Assembly: GCF_900102745.1 (NCBI RefSeq)
Contig: NZ_FMZF01000006.1
Location: forward strand, 327,549 to 391,548
DNA from: Geodermatophilus telluris
GTDB taxonomy: Bacteria > Actinomycetota > Actinomycetes > Mycobacteriales > Geodermatophilaceae
DNA length: 64,000 bases
Direction: 5' to 3'
Both the position numbers and the translations under genes were made by a program. Position 1 is the stretch's first letter. Each line of letters starts with the position of its first letter. Below the pieces are notes generated by a model. That model did no database searches. It was not told the DNA's origin and saw nothing but the letters and a program-made list of their open reading frames with translations. Of this stretch, positions 25,884-34,050 are shown piece after piece.

Positions 25884-28172
25884 TCAGGCCGCGGCGGTGT
25901 CGGCCACGGCGTCGCGGGCGCGCAGCCGGGCGGCCAGGGCGGTGTGCCGGCGTCCCGACCCCGCGGCGCGCACGGCCTGGCCGAGGGCCCGGGGCGAGCC
26001 GACGAGCACGACCAGCCGCTTGGCGCGGGTGACGGCGGTGTAGAGCAGGTTGCGCTGCAGCATCGTCCAGGCGCTGGTGGTCAGCGGCACGACGACGCAG
26101 GGGTACTCGCTGCCCTGGGAGCGGTGCACGGTGACGGCGTAGGCGTGCACCAGCTCGTCGAGCTCGCCGAAGTCGTAGGCGATCTCCTCGTCCTCGTCGG
26201 TGACCACGGTGACGGTCTGCTCGACGGCGTCGATCGCGGTGACCACGCCCTGGGTGCCGTTGAAGACGCCGTTGCGGCCCTTGTCGTAGTCGTTGCGGAC
26301 CTGGCTGACCTTGTCGCCGACCCGGAAGACCCGGCCGCCGAAGCGCTTCTCGGGCCGGTCGGGCCGGGCCGGGGTGAGCGCGTCCTGCAGCTGCTCGTTG
26401 AGCGCGGCCGCGCCGGCCGGGCCGCGGTGCACCGGGGTGAGCACCTGGACGTCGCGGCGCGGGTCGAGGCCGAAGCGGGCCGGGATGCGGCGCGTGACGA
26501 CGTCCACGGTGAGCCGCGCGGCCTCCTCGGCGTCGTCGGTGGCGAAGAGGAAGAAGTCGTCGAGGCCGCGGACCTGCGGTGGGGTGCCGGCGTTGATCCG
26601 GTGGGCGTTGGTGACCACGCCGGAGCGGCTGGCCTGCCGGAAGACCTGCGTGAGGCGCACGTGCGGCACCGGGGTGCCCTCGGCGAGCAGGTCGCGCAGC
26701 ACCTCGCCGGCGCCCACGGAGGGCAGCTGGTCGACGTCGCCGACCAGGAGCAGGTGCGCGCCCGGCGGCACGGCCCGCACCAGCTTGTTGGCCAGCAGCA
26801 GGTCGAGCATCGAGGACTCGTCGACCACCACCAGGTCGGCCGACAGCGGCCGGTCGCGGTCGAAGGCGGCGTCCCCGCCGGGGCGCAGCTCCAGCAGCCG
26901 GTGCACGGTGACCGCGTCGACGCCGGTCAGCTCGGTGAGCCGCTTGGCCGCCCGGCCGGTGGGCGCGGCGAGCACCACCCGGGCGCCCTTGGCCGCCGCA
27001 AGGGTGACGATCGAGCGCACCGTGAAGCTCTTGCCGCAGCCGGGCCCGCCGGTGAGGACGGCGACCCGCTCGGTGAGCGCCAGGCGCACCGCCTCCCGCT
27101 GCCCGGGGGCCAGCTCGACGCCGGTGCGCCGGTGCAGCCAGGCGAGCGCGGCGTCCCAGTCGACCCGCGCGAAGGCCGCCAGCCGGTCGTCGTCGGCGGT
27201 GGCCAGCCGCCGCAGCCCGGCGGCGAGGGACACCTCCGCGCGGTGGAAGGGCACCAGGTAGTAGGCCACCGTGGGCGGGTCGCCGTCGCCGGCGGGCAGC
27301 TCCTCGCGGATGACGCCCTGCTCGGCCACCAGGCAGGCCAGGCAGTGGCCCACCAGGGTGGCGGGGACCTGCAGCACCTCGACGGCGCGGGCGACCAGCT
27401 CCGGCCCGGGCAGGAAGCAGTGGCCCTGCCCGGTGGCCTCGGACAGCACGAACTGCAGCCCGGCCTCGACCCGCTGGGTGCTGTCGTGCGGGACGCCCAC
27501 CGCCGCGGCGATGGTGTCGGCCGTCTTGAAGCCGATGCCCCACACCTCGGCGGCGAGCCGGTAGGGCTCGGTGCGCACGACGCCGATCGAGGCACCGCCG
27601 TACTGCTTGTAGATGCGCACGGCCAGCGACGTCGAGACGCCCACGCCCTGCAGGAAGACCATCACCTCCTTGATGGCCCGCTGCTCCTCCCACGCGGCGG
27701 TGATCAGCCGGGTCCGCTTGGGGCCGAGGCTCGGCACCTCGGCCAGCCGGGCCGGCTCCTCCTCGATCACCCGCAGCGCGTCGGTGCCGAAGTGGTCGAC
27801 GATCCGCTCGGCCAGCCGCGGGCCGATGCCCTTCACCAGCCCCGAGCCGAGGTAGCGGCGGATGCCCTGCACGGTCGCCGGCAGCACGGTGGTGTAGTCC
27901 TCGACCTGGAACTGCCGGCCGTACTGCGGGTGCGCGCCCCACCGGCCGCGCAGGCGGAGCGTCTCCCCCGGCTGCGCGCCCAGCAGCGAGCCGACGACGG
28001 TGACCAGGTCGCCGCCGCGGCCGGTGTCCACGCGCGCCACGGTGTAGCCGGTCTGCGCGTTGGCGTAGGTGACCCGCTCCAGGGTCGCCTCCAGCACCGA
28101 CCCCGGCCGCGCCGCACCCACCTGCGCCGCGTCCACCTGCGCCCCGCCCACCTGCGTCCCTCCCACCCGCAC
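25884..28172 (-). CDS. recD2: RecD2-type SF1B DNA helicase
   Basis: The protein has up to 762 residues. An N-terminal OB-like domain (LEATLERVTYANAQTGYTV) is followed by helix-hairpin-helix segments (LVKGIGPRLAERI, VPSLGPKRTRL, VWGIGFKTAD), then the helicase core with Walker A GGPGCGKS (about 373-380), VVVDESSML (about 445), GDVDQLPSVG and the final VHRSQGSEYP motif. RecD2 is a 5'-3' helicase of bacteria that may lack RecBC. The frame starts with four 15-base repeats that each begin with GTG; the GTG at 28151 has the best ribosome site (GGGAGGG). It lies divergent from ssb, with facing damage-type promoters. Confidence 0.88.
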   Translation of the reverse strand: MRVGGTQVGGAQVDAAQVGAARPGSVLEATLERVTYANAQTGYTVARVDTGRGGDLVTVVGSLLGAQPGETLRLRGRWGAHPQYGRQFQVEDYTTVLPATVQGIRRYLGSGLVKGIGPRLAERIVDHFGTDALRVIEEEPARLAEVPSLGPKRTRLITAAWEEQRAIKEVMVFLQGVGVSTSLAVRIYKQYGGASIGVVRTEPYRLAAEVWGIGFKTADTIAAAVGVPHDSTQRVEAGLQFVLSEATGQGHCFLPGPELVARAVEVLQVPATLVGHCLACLVAEQGVIREELPAGDGDPPTVAYYLVPFHRAEVSLAAGLRRLATADDDRLAAFARVDWDAALAWLHRRTGVELAPGQREAVRLALTERVAVLTGGPGCGKSFTVRSIVTLAAAKGARVVLAAPTGRAAKRLTELTGVDAVTVHRLLELRPGGDAAFDRDRPLSADLVVVDESSMLDLLLANKLVRAVPPGAHLLLVGDVDQLPSVGAGEVLRDLLAEGTPVPHVRLTQVFRQASRSGVVTNAHRINAGTPPQVRGLDDFFLFATDDAEEAARLTVDVVTRRIPARFGLDPRRDVQVLTPVHRGPAGAAALNEQLQDALTPARPDRPEKRFGGRVFRVGDKVSQVRNDYDKGRNGVFNGTQGVVTAIDAVEQTVTVVTDEDEEIAYDFGELDELVHAYAVTVHRSQGSEYPCVVVPLTTSAWTMLQRNLLYTAVTRAKRLVVLVGSPRALGQAVRAAGSGRRHTALAARLRARDAVADTAAA
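28107..28166 (-). repeat. Four 15-base repeats at the start of recD2
   Basis: Four in-frame 15-base units encode VGGTQ-VGGAQ-VDAAQ-VGAAR. Each begins with GTG, so each is a possible alternative start codon. The repeats precede the conserved domain and are probably a slippage product. Confidence 0.65.
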
Positions 28173-28187
28173 CGCCTCCGGCCGCCG

Positions 28188-28209
28188 ATGGTGGCACCGG
28201 CCAGTGACA
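28188..28209 (-). promoter_or_regulatory. PafBC-like damage promoter of recD2
   Basis: On the minus strand the site reads TGTCACTG, eight bases, CACCAT. This is 7 of 8 with the PafBC element TGTCRGTG, the right N8 spacer, and one mismatch to the TANNNT -10. It would start transcripts near 28181. Confidence 0.45.
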
Positions 28210-28228
28210 GCGCCGCGGGCCCCGGGAG

Positions 28229-28251
28229 TTGTCGGTGGGTCCTCGTAGCCT
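28229..28251 (+). promoter_or_regulatory. Perfect PafBC (RecA-NDp) promoter of ssb
   Basis: The site reads TTGTCGGTG, eight bases (GGTCCTCG), TAGCCT. This is an exact match to the RecA-NDp/PafBC consensus TTGTCRGTG-N8-TANNNT. It lies 48 bases upstream of the ssb ATG, giving a leader of about 42 bases with a CGGAGGA site. Confidence 0.8.
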
Positions 28252-28299
28252 CCGGGCGCTCACCCGAGCACTGCACCGAACGACACGGAGGACCGGATC

Positions 28300-28833
28300 A
28301 TGGCCGGCGATACAGTCATCACCGTCATCGGCAACCTGACGAGCGACCCCGAGCTGCGCTGGACGCCCTCGGGCGCCGCGGTCGCCAACTTCACCATCGC
28401 CTCGACCCCCCGCACCCTGGACCGCTCGACCCAGGAGTGGAAGGACGGCGACCCCCTGTTCCTGCGCTGCAGCGTCTGGCGGCAGGCGGCGGAGAACGTC
28501 GCCGAGTCGCTCACCCGGGGCTCGCGGGTGATGGCGCAGGGCCGCCTCAGGCAGCGCTCCTTCGAGACGAAGGAGGGCGAGAACCGCACCGTCATCGAGC
28601 TGGAGGTCGACGAGATCGGCCCGTCGCTGCGCTACGCGACGGCCACCGTCGCGAAGGCGTCCCGCTCGGGCGACGGGCCCGGCGGCGGCTTCGGCGGGTC
28701 CGCGCAACGCGGCACCGGACAGGGCGGCACCGGACAGGGCGGCACCGGGCAGCGCGGCACCGGGCAGGGCGGGGTGGCCGACCCGTGGGCCGGCGCGCCC
28801 GCCGGCGACGCCGGCGAGGAGCCGCCCTTCTGA
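28300..28833 (+). CDS. ssb: Single-stranded DNA-binding protein (SSB paralogue)
   Basis: The protein has 177 residues. The OB fold ([21 protein letters not shown]...[24 protein letters not shown]) covers 1-115. A Gly-rich linker holds four GTGQ(G/R)G repeats, and the acidic tip is GEEPPF, the partner-docking tail. It is not next to rpsF, rpsR or rplI, where the main actinobacterial ssb usually lies, so it is probably a second SSB. Its promoter is a perfect PafBC-type element, which suggests damage-induced expression. Confidence 0.92.
   Translation: MAGDTVITVIGNLTSDPELRWTPSGAAVANFTIASTPRTLDRSTQEWKDGDPLFLRCSVWRQAAENVAESLTRGSRVMAQGRLRQRSFETKEGENRTVIELEVDEIGPSLRYATATVAKASRSGDGPGGGFGGSAQRGTGQGGTGQGGTGQRGTGQGGVADPWAGAPAGDAGEEPPF
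28711..28770 (+). repeat. Four 15-base tandem repeats in the ssb linker
   Basis: Four units of GGCACCGGRCAGSGC run in frame and encode [10 protein letters not shown] in the disordered linker. Linker length in SSB affects cooperativity, so repeat number may vary between strains. Confidence 0.75.
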
Positions 28834-28851
28834 GTCCGCACCGGGCACGGC

Positions 28852-28882
28852 GGGGCCCCGCGGTCGGCGACCGCGGAGCCCC
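28852..28882 (+). terminator. Strong terminator hairpin after ssb
   Basis: The stem pairs GGGGC and CCGCGGTC with GACCGCGG and GCCCC around a 3-base loop, broken only by one C-A mismatch. It begins 19 bases after the ssb stop. There is no T-run. Confidence 0.65.
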
Positions 28883-28940
28883 GTCCCCGGCGGTGTGGCA
28901 CCGTCCCGGTGCGGGCACGCCGCGCAGGACGGAGGACACC

Positions 28941-29915
28941 ATGTGGGCACAGACGCTCAGCGGCCCCTTCCGCTTCGAGCAGGTGGAGGTCGCCGCACCC
29001 GACCCCGCCGCGCTGGCGCCCGGGCACGTGCTGCTGGCCACCCGCGCCGGCGCCATCTGCGGCAGCGACCTGCCCAACTTCCGCGGCGGCCTGTGGCCGC
29101 ACCCCGCGGCCGAGGACGGCTGGGGCGCCACCCGGGCGCCGGGCTTCCCGATGCACGAGATCGTCGGGGAGGTCGTCGCCAGCCGGCACCCCGGGCACTC
29201 CCCCGGTGACCTCGTCGTCGGCTGGGCGTCGATGTTCGACGGGATCGCCGAGCTGGTGGTCACCGACGGCGAGGGCCTCGCCCGGTACGACACCGCCCTG
29301 CCGGCGACCACCGCGGTGATGCTGCAGCCGCTGGCCTGCGTGCTGTACGCCGTCGAGCAGCTCGGCGACGTCTCCGGCCAGACGGTCGCGGTGATCGGCC
29401 AGGGCCCCATCGGCCTGCTGTTCAGCCACGTCCTCGGCAGCCGCGGCGCGGCACGGGTCACCGGCGTGGACCCGGTCGACCGCAGCGACGTCGCGGCGGT
29501 CTTCGGCGTCGGCGAGACGGTCACCGCCCGGGCCGAGCGGTGGGCCGGCGGGCTGTCCGACGGCGACCGGCCCGCGGTCGTCGTCGAGGCCGTCGGGCAC
29601 CAGGTCTCGACGCTGCAGCCGGCCCTGGACGCCGTGGCGCCCGGTGGCCAGGTCTTCTACTTCGGCGTGCCCGACGACCCGGTGTACCCGTTCGACATGA
29701 TGACCTTCCTGCGCAAGAACCTGACCCTGCGCTCGGGCGTCACCCTGGAGCGGCGCCGGGTGCTGGCCGAGGCCGGCGCGTACCTCGCGGCGCACCCGGG
29801 GCTGCGGGAGGCCTACGTCAGCCACGTCCACCCGGTCGCCGACGTGCAGGCCGCCTTCACCGCCGCGATCGCGCCCCGGCCCGGACAGCTGAAGATCGCC
29901 GTCGACATGGCCTGA
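28941..29915 (+). CDS. Zinc-type medium-chain dehydrogenase
   Basis: The protein has 324 residues. The GroES-like half contains the catalytic zinc Cys in AGAICGSDLPNF and a MHEIVGEVV (in place of GHE) motif. The Rossmann half has VAVIGQGPIGLLFSHVLGSRGA. The four-cysteine structural zinc lobe of classic alcohol dehydrogenases is absent. The alcohol or polyol substrate cannot be told. It starts with ATG after GGAGGA, behind the ssb terminator. Confidence 0.8.
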   Translation: MWAQTLSGPFRFEQVEVAAPDPAALAPGHVLLATRAGAICGSDLPNFRGGLWPHPAAEDGWGATRAPGFPMHEIVGEVVASRHPGHSPGDLVVGWASMFDGIAELVVTDGEGLARYDTALPATTAVMLQPLACVLYAVEQLGDVSGQTVAVIGQGPIGLLFSHVLGSRGAARVTGVDPVDRSDVAAVFGVGETVTARAERWAGGLSDGDRPAVVVEAVGHQVSTLQPALDAVAPGGQVFYFGVPDDPVYPFDMMTFLRKNLTLRSGVTLERRRVLAEAGAYLAAHPGLREAYVSHVHPVADVQAAFTAAIAPRPGQLKIAVDMA

Positions 29916-29924
29916 CCCGGGAGG

Positions 29925-30752
29925 TCACCCCCGGCCGGCACCCACCCCGCGCGGCGCACTCCCGGCCGACCGGTGCGGGACCGGGTCGCAGCCGTGCGGG
30001 CGGCCCGCGCGCTGCCTCTCCAGCGCGCGCCGGACCCGCGGCACGTGGCTGACCAGCCGGGTCATCAGCGCGCTGGGCAGCACGCCGAGCTCGTCGGCGA
30101 GCACGGTCCGGAACACCTCGTAGGCCCGCACCGCCTCGGCCACGTTCCCCTGCGCCAGGTGGATGCCGACCACCACCCGGTGGGCGCTCTCCCGCAGCGG
30201 CTCGGCGCGGACCGCGGCGTGCGCCGCCTCCAGCGCCTCGCCGTGGCGGCCGGCGGCGGCGAGCCGGACCGCCACGGCCTCCAGCGCCTGCAGGCGCAGC
30301 TGGCGCAGCCGCTCCCGCTCCAGCAGCACCCAGTCGTCGTACCACCCGGGCAGGAGGTCGCCGAGGAGCGCGCCGTCCGGGGCGGCGACGTCCCCGGCTC
30401 CCCCGGACGGCGTGATCGCCCGCCGTGCCCAGTCGTCGAGGTCCCGCACGTCCACGCGGACGTCCGCGGCCAGCCTGAGGGTGCTCGCCGAGGCCCGGAC
30501 CAGGCCGGGGGCGACCTTGTTGAGCCGCCACAGCGCCGACCGCAGGCTCCCGTGCGCGTGCTCCTCGGGGACCTCGGGCCACAGGTCACCGGCCAGCGCC
30601 CCGCGGGCCGGCCGGGAGGAGAGGCAGAGGTGGGCGACCAGCCGCTGCACCGCGGGGGGCAGGTCCGCGCCGGCCGACCGCCGCGGCCGGCCGGGCAGGT
30701 CCAGCGCGAAGCCGTCGAGCAGCGTCACGCGGGCGGCGGGTGGACGGTCCAC
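29925..30752 (-). CDS. SARP/BTAD-type transcriptional regulator
   Basis: The protein has 275 residues. An N-terminal winged-helix OmpR-like domain (VTLLDGFALDLPGR...VQRLVAHLCLSSRP...GSLRSALWRLNKVAP) is followed by a bacterial transcriptional activation domain of helical repeats (LLPGWYDDWVLLERERLRQLRLQALEAVA, quoted in part as LLPGWYDDWVL). No ATPase domain follows, so it is a short SARP. I chose the GTG at 30752 because GAGGAGG lies 8 bases upstream. It is divergent from a LuxR-type regulator, with a 16-bp palindrome between them. Confidence 0.75.
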   Translation of the reverse strand: MDRPPAARVTLLDGFALDLPGRPRRSAGADLPPAVQRLVAHLCLSSRPARGALAGDLWPEVPEEHAHGSLRSALWRLNKVAPGLVRASASTLRLAADVRVDVRDLDDWARRAITPSGGAGDVAAPDGALLGDLLPGWYDDWVLLERERLRQLRLQALEAVAVRLAAAGRHGEALEAAHAAVRAEPLRESAHRVVVGIHLAQGNVAEAVRAYEVFRTVLADELGVLPSALMTRLVSHVPRVRRALERQRAGRPHGCDPVPHRSAGSAPRGVGAGRG

Positions 30753-30857
30753 GGCGCGGTCCTCCTCGGGGTCGGGCGGGCTCTCGGGGACGGGGCGGCG
30801 GCTGCGGAGGGCCACGCTAGCCACGCCTCGGCCCCGCGAGGCCGGCGCGCACGGGTG

Positions 30858-30873
30858 TACGCACTTGTGCGTA
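30858..30873. promoter_or_regulatory. Palindromic operator between two regulator genes
   Basis: TACGCAC-TT-GTGCGTA has perfect 7-base arms. It lies between the divergent SARP-type (30752) and LuxR-type (30956) genes, and either product could bind it. Confidence 0.5.
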
Positions 30874-30942
30874 GCCGGGGTCCGCGAGCGGTCCCGGACC
30901 GCGACGGGACGTTCGGCCCTCCACTCGGAGCGACCACGGCAC

Positions 30943-30948
30943 TACCGT
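30943..30948 (+). promoter_or_regulatory. -10 of a leaderless promoter
   Basis: TACCGT fits TANNNT and ends 7 bases before the GTG of the LuxR-type gene, with no ribosome site between them. Confidence 0.45.
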
Positions 30949-30955
30949 CAGCTCC

Positions 30956-31816
30956 GTGTCGCGGGCCACCACGTGTCACGCCGCGTGGCTGGAGCTCGTC
31001 GGCGACCTCCTGCAGGGCCCGCCCGGGGTGCGCGAGTTCCCCCACGCCCGGGTGGCCGACCTGCTCGTGCGGTCCTTCGACGCCGCCTGCTGCTCGCTGC
31101 ACGCCGTCGACCGCGCCGGGGTCGACCACGTCGTCCGCGGCTGGCCCGAGGGCTACCTGCCCACGGTGCCGCCGTTCGGGATCGTCCCCGACGCCACCAC
31201 CCAGCCGCTCATCCGCTGGTACTCCGTCACGCGCAGCCCCGCCCCGCAGGTCCTGGGCCGGGTGCCCCGCGAGGTGGCCCCGGCGGACGTGACGGCGCGG
31301 TGGGCGGCGTTCGCGCGCCCGTTCGGGATCGCCCACCAGCTCGCCCTGCCCCTGCGCGTCGGCGACGGGATCGACGCCTACGTGGTCAGCCGTCCCGCGG
31401 ACGACTACGCCGACGCCGACGTCGAGCTGGCCGGCCTGGTCCTCCCGGCGCTAACCGCGGTGCTCCGGCACCACCGGGTGGTCCGCGCCGTGCCCGGCCG
31501 GCGCTCCGAGCGCGCGCGCGACGCCCGCCTGACCGAGCGCGAGCTCGCCGTCCTCACGCTCCTCGGGGCCGGCCTCACCGCCCAGGCGATCGCCCGCCGG
31601 CTGCAGACCTCCCCCCGCACGGTGCACAAGCACCTCGAGCACCTCTACCGCAAGCTCGGCGTCCGCGACCGGCTCATGGCGGTCCAGCGGGCCCGCGACG
31701 CCGGCCTGCTGCCCACCGCCCCCGCGCCGGACGGCTCCCGCGGGAGCACGGGCCGGCCGCCGCGGATCCCCTCCCCCCGCAGCGGCGACGGCTCCGGCAC
31801 ACACTTGGTCACTTGA
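30956..31816 (+). CDS. LuxR-family regulator with an N-terminal sensor domain
   Basis: The protein has 286 residues. Residues 1-175 form a GAF-like sensor (FPHARVADLLVRSFDAACC...FGIAHQLALPLRVGDGIDAYVVSRP). The LuxR helix-turn-helix lies at about 193-255 (LTERELAVLTLLGAGLTAQAIARRL...VHKHLEHLYRKLGV). A Gly/Pro/Ser tail follows. No phospho-acceptor receiver domain is present. Its last codons overlap the operator of the MFS gene downstream. Confidence 0.8.
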   Translation: MSRATTCHAAWLELVGDLLQGPPGVREFPHARVADLLVRSFDAACCSLHAVDRAGVDHVVRGWPEGYLPTVPPFGIVPDATTQPLIRWYSVTRSPAPQVLGRVPREVAPADVTARWAAFARPFGIAHQLALPLRVGDGIDAYVVSRPADDYADADVELAGLVLPALTAVLRHHRVVRAVPGRRSERARDARLTERELAVLTLLGAGLTAQAIARRLQTSPRTVHKHLEHLYRKLGVRDRLMAVQRARDAGLLPTAPAPDGSRGSTGRPPRIPSPRSGDGSGTHLVT

Positions 31817-31820
31817 CCAA
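31805..31820 (+). promoter_or_regulatory. Operator/promoter palindrome upstream of the MFS-TetR operon
   Basis: TTGGTCA-CT-TGACCAA has perfect 7-base arms and overlaps the stop of the LuxR-type gene. Its TTGGTC could be a -35, with CATGCT 18 bases further as the -10. TetR, encoded second in the operon, probably binds here to repress its own exporter. Confidence 0.6.
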
Positions 31821-31885
31821 CACTGTGCCATGCTGGGCGCCGCCGCCGTCGCGGCCGTCGTCCGTACGACCGTCCCGAGGAACCC

Positions 31886-33418
31886 GTGACCCCCCTCCGC
31901 CGCTGGTCGGCCCTCGCCGTCCTGGCACTCCCGGTCCTGCTCATCAGCGTCGACATGACCGTGCTGGGACTCGCCGTCCCCGCGCTCACCGCCGACCTGC
32001 GCCCGACGTCGACCGACCTGTTGTGGATCGTCGACATCTACTCCTTCCTGCTGGCCGGCCTGCTGGTGCTGATGGGCAACGTCGGCGACCGCATCGGCCG
32101 CCGCCGGCTGCTCCTGGCCGGGGCCGCGGCCTTCGGCGGCGCGTCGCTGCTGGCCGCGTTCGCCACCTCCCCCGGCATGCTCGTCGGGGCGCGGGCGCTG
32201 CTCGGGCTCGGCGGCGCCACGCTGATGCCCTCGACGCTGGCGCTGCTGCGCTCGGTCTTCCCCGACCCGCGCGAGCGGCGGCTGGCGATCGCCGTGTGGG
32301 CCGCCGCGTTCTCCGGCGGCGCCGCCCTCGGCCCGATCGTCGGCGGGCTGCTGCTCGAGCACCTGTGGTGGGGCTCGGTGTTCCTCGTCAACGTCCCGGT
32401 CATGGTGCTGCTTCTGGTCAGCGCGCCGCTGGTGCTGCCCGAGTCGCGCAACCCGCGCCCCGGGCCCTTCGACGCGCTGTCGGCCGTGCTGTCGATCGCC
32501 GGCGTGCTGCCGGTCGTGTACGCCCTGAAGACCGCGGCGCACGACGGGGTGGACGGACCCGTCGTCGTCGCCCTGGCCGCGGGGGCGGGGCTGCTGTGGA
32601 CCTTCGTGCGCCGGCAGCGCCGGCTGGCCGAGCCGCTGCTGGACCTGCGGCTGTTCGCCTCCCGGCCCTTCACCGTCGCGGTGACCACGAACCTGCTCAC
32701 CGTCTTCGCCCTGCTCGGCCTGATGTTCTTCCTCCCGCAGTACCTCGTGCTGGTGCTCGGGATGAGCCCGCTCGCCGCAGGGGTGTGGATGCTGCCGCTG
32801 GCGCTCGCGACGGTGGCCGGGTCGCTGGCCGCACCGTGGCTGGCCCGCGCTCTGCCGCTGCGGTGGGTGATCGGCGGCGGGATGGCGCTGGCCGCCACCG
32901 GGCTGGCGGCCGCGACGGGGCTCGGGGTCGACGGCGACCGGGTGGTGCTGGTCGTGGCCGGCCTGCTCATCGGCTCCGGCGTGGGCGCGGCGGAGGCGCT
33001 GACCAACGACGTCGTCCTGACGACCGCGCCGCCCGAGCGCGCCGGCGCGGCGGCCGCGGTGTCCGAGACCGCCTACGAGTTCGGCGGCGCGATGGGCACC
33101 GCGGTGCTGGGCACCGTGGGCCTCACCGTCTACGCCGCCGGGCTCGACGACGTCGACGGGGTGCCCACGGCCGCCACCGGCGCCGCCCGGGAGACGCTGG
33201 GCGGGGCCACCGAGGCCGCGGCCGCCCTGCCGGCCGATGCCGCCGCGGCACTGCTGGCCGAGGCCGGCCAGGCGTTCGTGGGCGGCATGCAGGTGGTGCT
33301 CGGGATCGCCGCGCTGCTGGCGGCCTACGTCGCGGCGCAGGCCGTCGTGCTGCTCCGCGGGACCCCCGCGGTCCCGGCTCCCCGCGGCGAGCCGGCACCG
33401 GAGGCGGTCGCCCGGTGA
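31886..33418 (+). CDS. DHA2-type (EmrB/QacA) multidrug MFS exporter
   Basis: The protein has 510 residues with about 14 membrane helices. The start RRWSALAVLALPVLLISVDMTVLGLAVPAL contains the family's first-helix Asp (D in VDMTVLG). Motif A is GNVGDRIGRRRLLLAG and motif C in helix 5 is AVWAAAFSGGAALGPIVGG. It would export hydrophobic cations or drugs by proton antiport. The GTG start is followed at the 3' end by a 4-base overlap with the TetR gene. Confidence 0.88.
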   Translation: MTPLRRWSALAVLALPVLLISVDMTVLGLAVPALTADLRPTSTDLLWIVDIYSFLLAGLLVLMGNVGDRIGRRRLLLAGAAAFGGASLLAAFATSPGMLVGARALLGLGGATLMPSTLALLRSVFPDPRERRLAIAVWAAAFSGGAALGPIVGGLLLEHLWWGSVFLVNVPVMVLLLVSAPLVLPESRNPRPGPFDALSAVLSIAGVLPVVYALKTAAHDGVDGPVVVALAAGAGLLWTFVRRQRRLAEPLLDLRLFASRPFTVAVTTNLLTVFALLGLMFFLPQYLVLVLGMSPLAAGVWMLPLALATVAGSLAAPWLARALPLRWVIGGGMALAATGLAAATGLGVDGDRVVLVVAGLLIGSGVGAAEALTNDVVLTTAPPERAGAAAAVSETAYEFGGAMGTAVLGTVGLTVYAAGLDDVDGVPTAATGAARETLGGATEAAAALPADAAAALLAEAGQAFVGGMQVVLGIAALLAAYVAAQAVVLLRGTPAVPAPRGEPAPEAVAR

Positions 33419-34050
33419 CCGGCGCACGGCGGCCGCACGTGCCCGTCGGGCAGCGCCGGGCACAGCTGGTCGCGGCCGCCGTGCGGGTGATGCAGCGCGA
33501 GGGGGCGTGGGCGCTCACCACCCGCGCGGTGGCGCGGGAGGCCGGCGTCCCCCTGGGTGCGGTGCACTACGCCTTCGGCTCGAAGACCGAGCTGGTGCGC
33601 GCGGTCTTCGAGGCCGACCGGGAGCGCTCGACCGCACTGCTGCGGCACGCGGTCGAGGCCGGCGGCAGCGCCGAGGAGGTGCTCACCCGGGCCCTGGTCG
33701 GCTACGTCGACACCGTGGTCGCCGACCCCGGCGCGGAGATCGTGCTCCAGGAGCTGACCCTGCTCGGCGGCCGGGACGAGGACCTGCGGGCCGCGGCCCG
33801 CGAGTCCACCGAGCAGTACCGCGGCGACGTCCTCGACCTGCTGCAGCGGGTGGCCGCCGCGCACGGCGGCACCTGGTCCGGCGACGTCGAGGTGCTCGCC
33901 GAGTCGGTGCTGGGCCTGCTGTTCGGGCTGTCGGTCAACTGGCTGTGCACCGGCGACGACGGCCTGTTCCGCCGCTGCGCCGCCGCCGCGGCCCGCGACC
34001 TGGCCGCCCGGCTCACGCCGGGCGGCCCCGGCCCGCAGCGGACCGGCTAG
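33415..34050 (+). CDS. TetR-family repressor
   Basis: The protein has 211 residues. The helix-turn-helix is in WALTTRAVAREAGVPLGAVHYAFGSKTELVRAVF (about 30-60). The ligand-binding helical domain follows. Its GTG overlaps the exporter's TGA, so it is co-translated with the pump it likely controls. Its TAG stop shares the palindrome CTAG with the stop of the convergent amidohydrolase. Confidence 0.85.
   Translation: MTGARRPHVPVGQRRAQLVAAAVRVMQREGAWALTTRAVAREAGVPLGAVHYAFGSKTELVRAVFEADRERSTALLRHAVEAGGSAEEVLTRALVGYVDTVVADPGAEIVLQELTLLGGRDEDLRAAARESTEQYRGDVLDLLQRVAAAHGGTWSGDVEVLAESVLGLLFGLSVNWLCTGDDGLFRRCAAAAARDLAARLTPGGPGPQRTG

Noticed and set aside
25860..28200. Long plus-strand open frame opposite the RecD2 helicase
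   Set aside because: Its translation is low-complexity Gly/Arg/Pro/His and it has no motifs. The helicase frame is certain.
22126..28833. An intact prophage around the recombination genes
   Set aside because: No integrase, capsid, terminase, lysis gene or attachment-site repeats are visible in the surrounding sequence.
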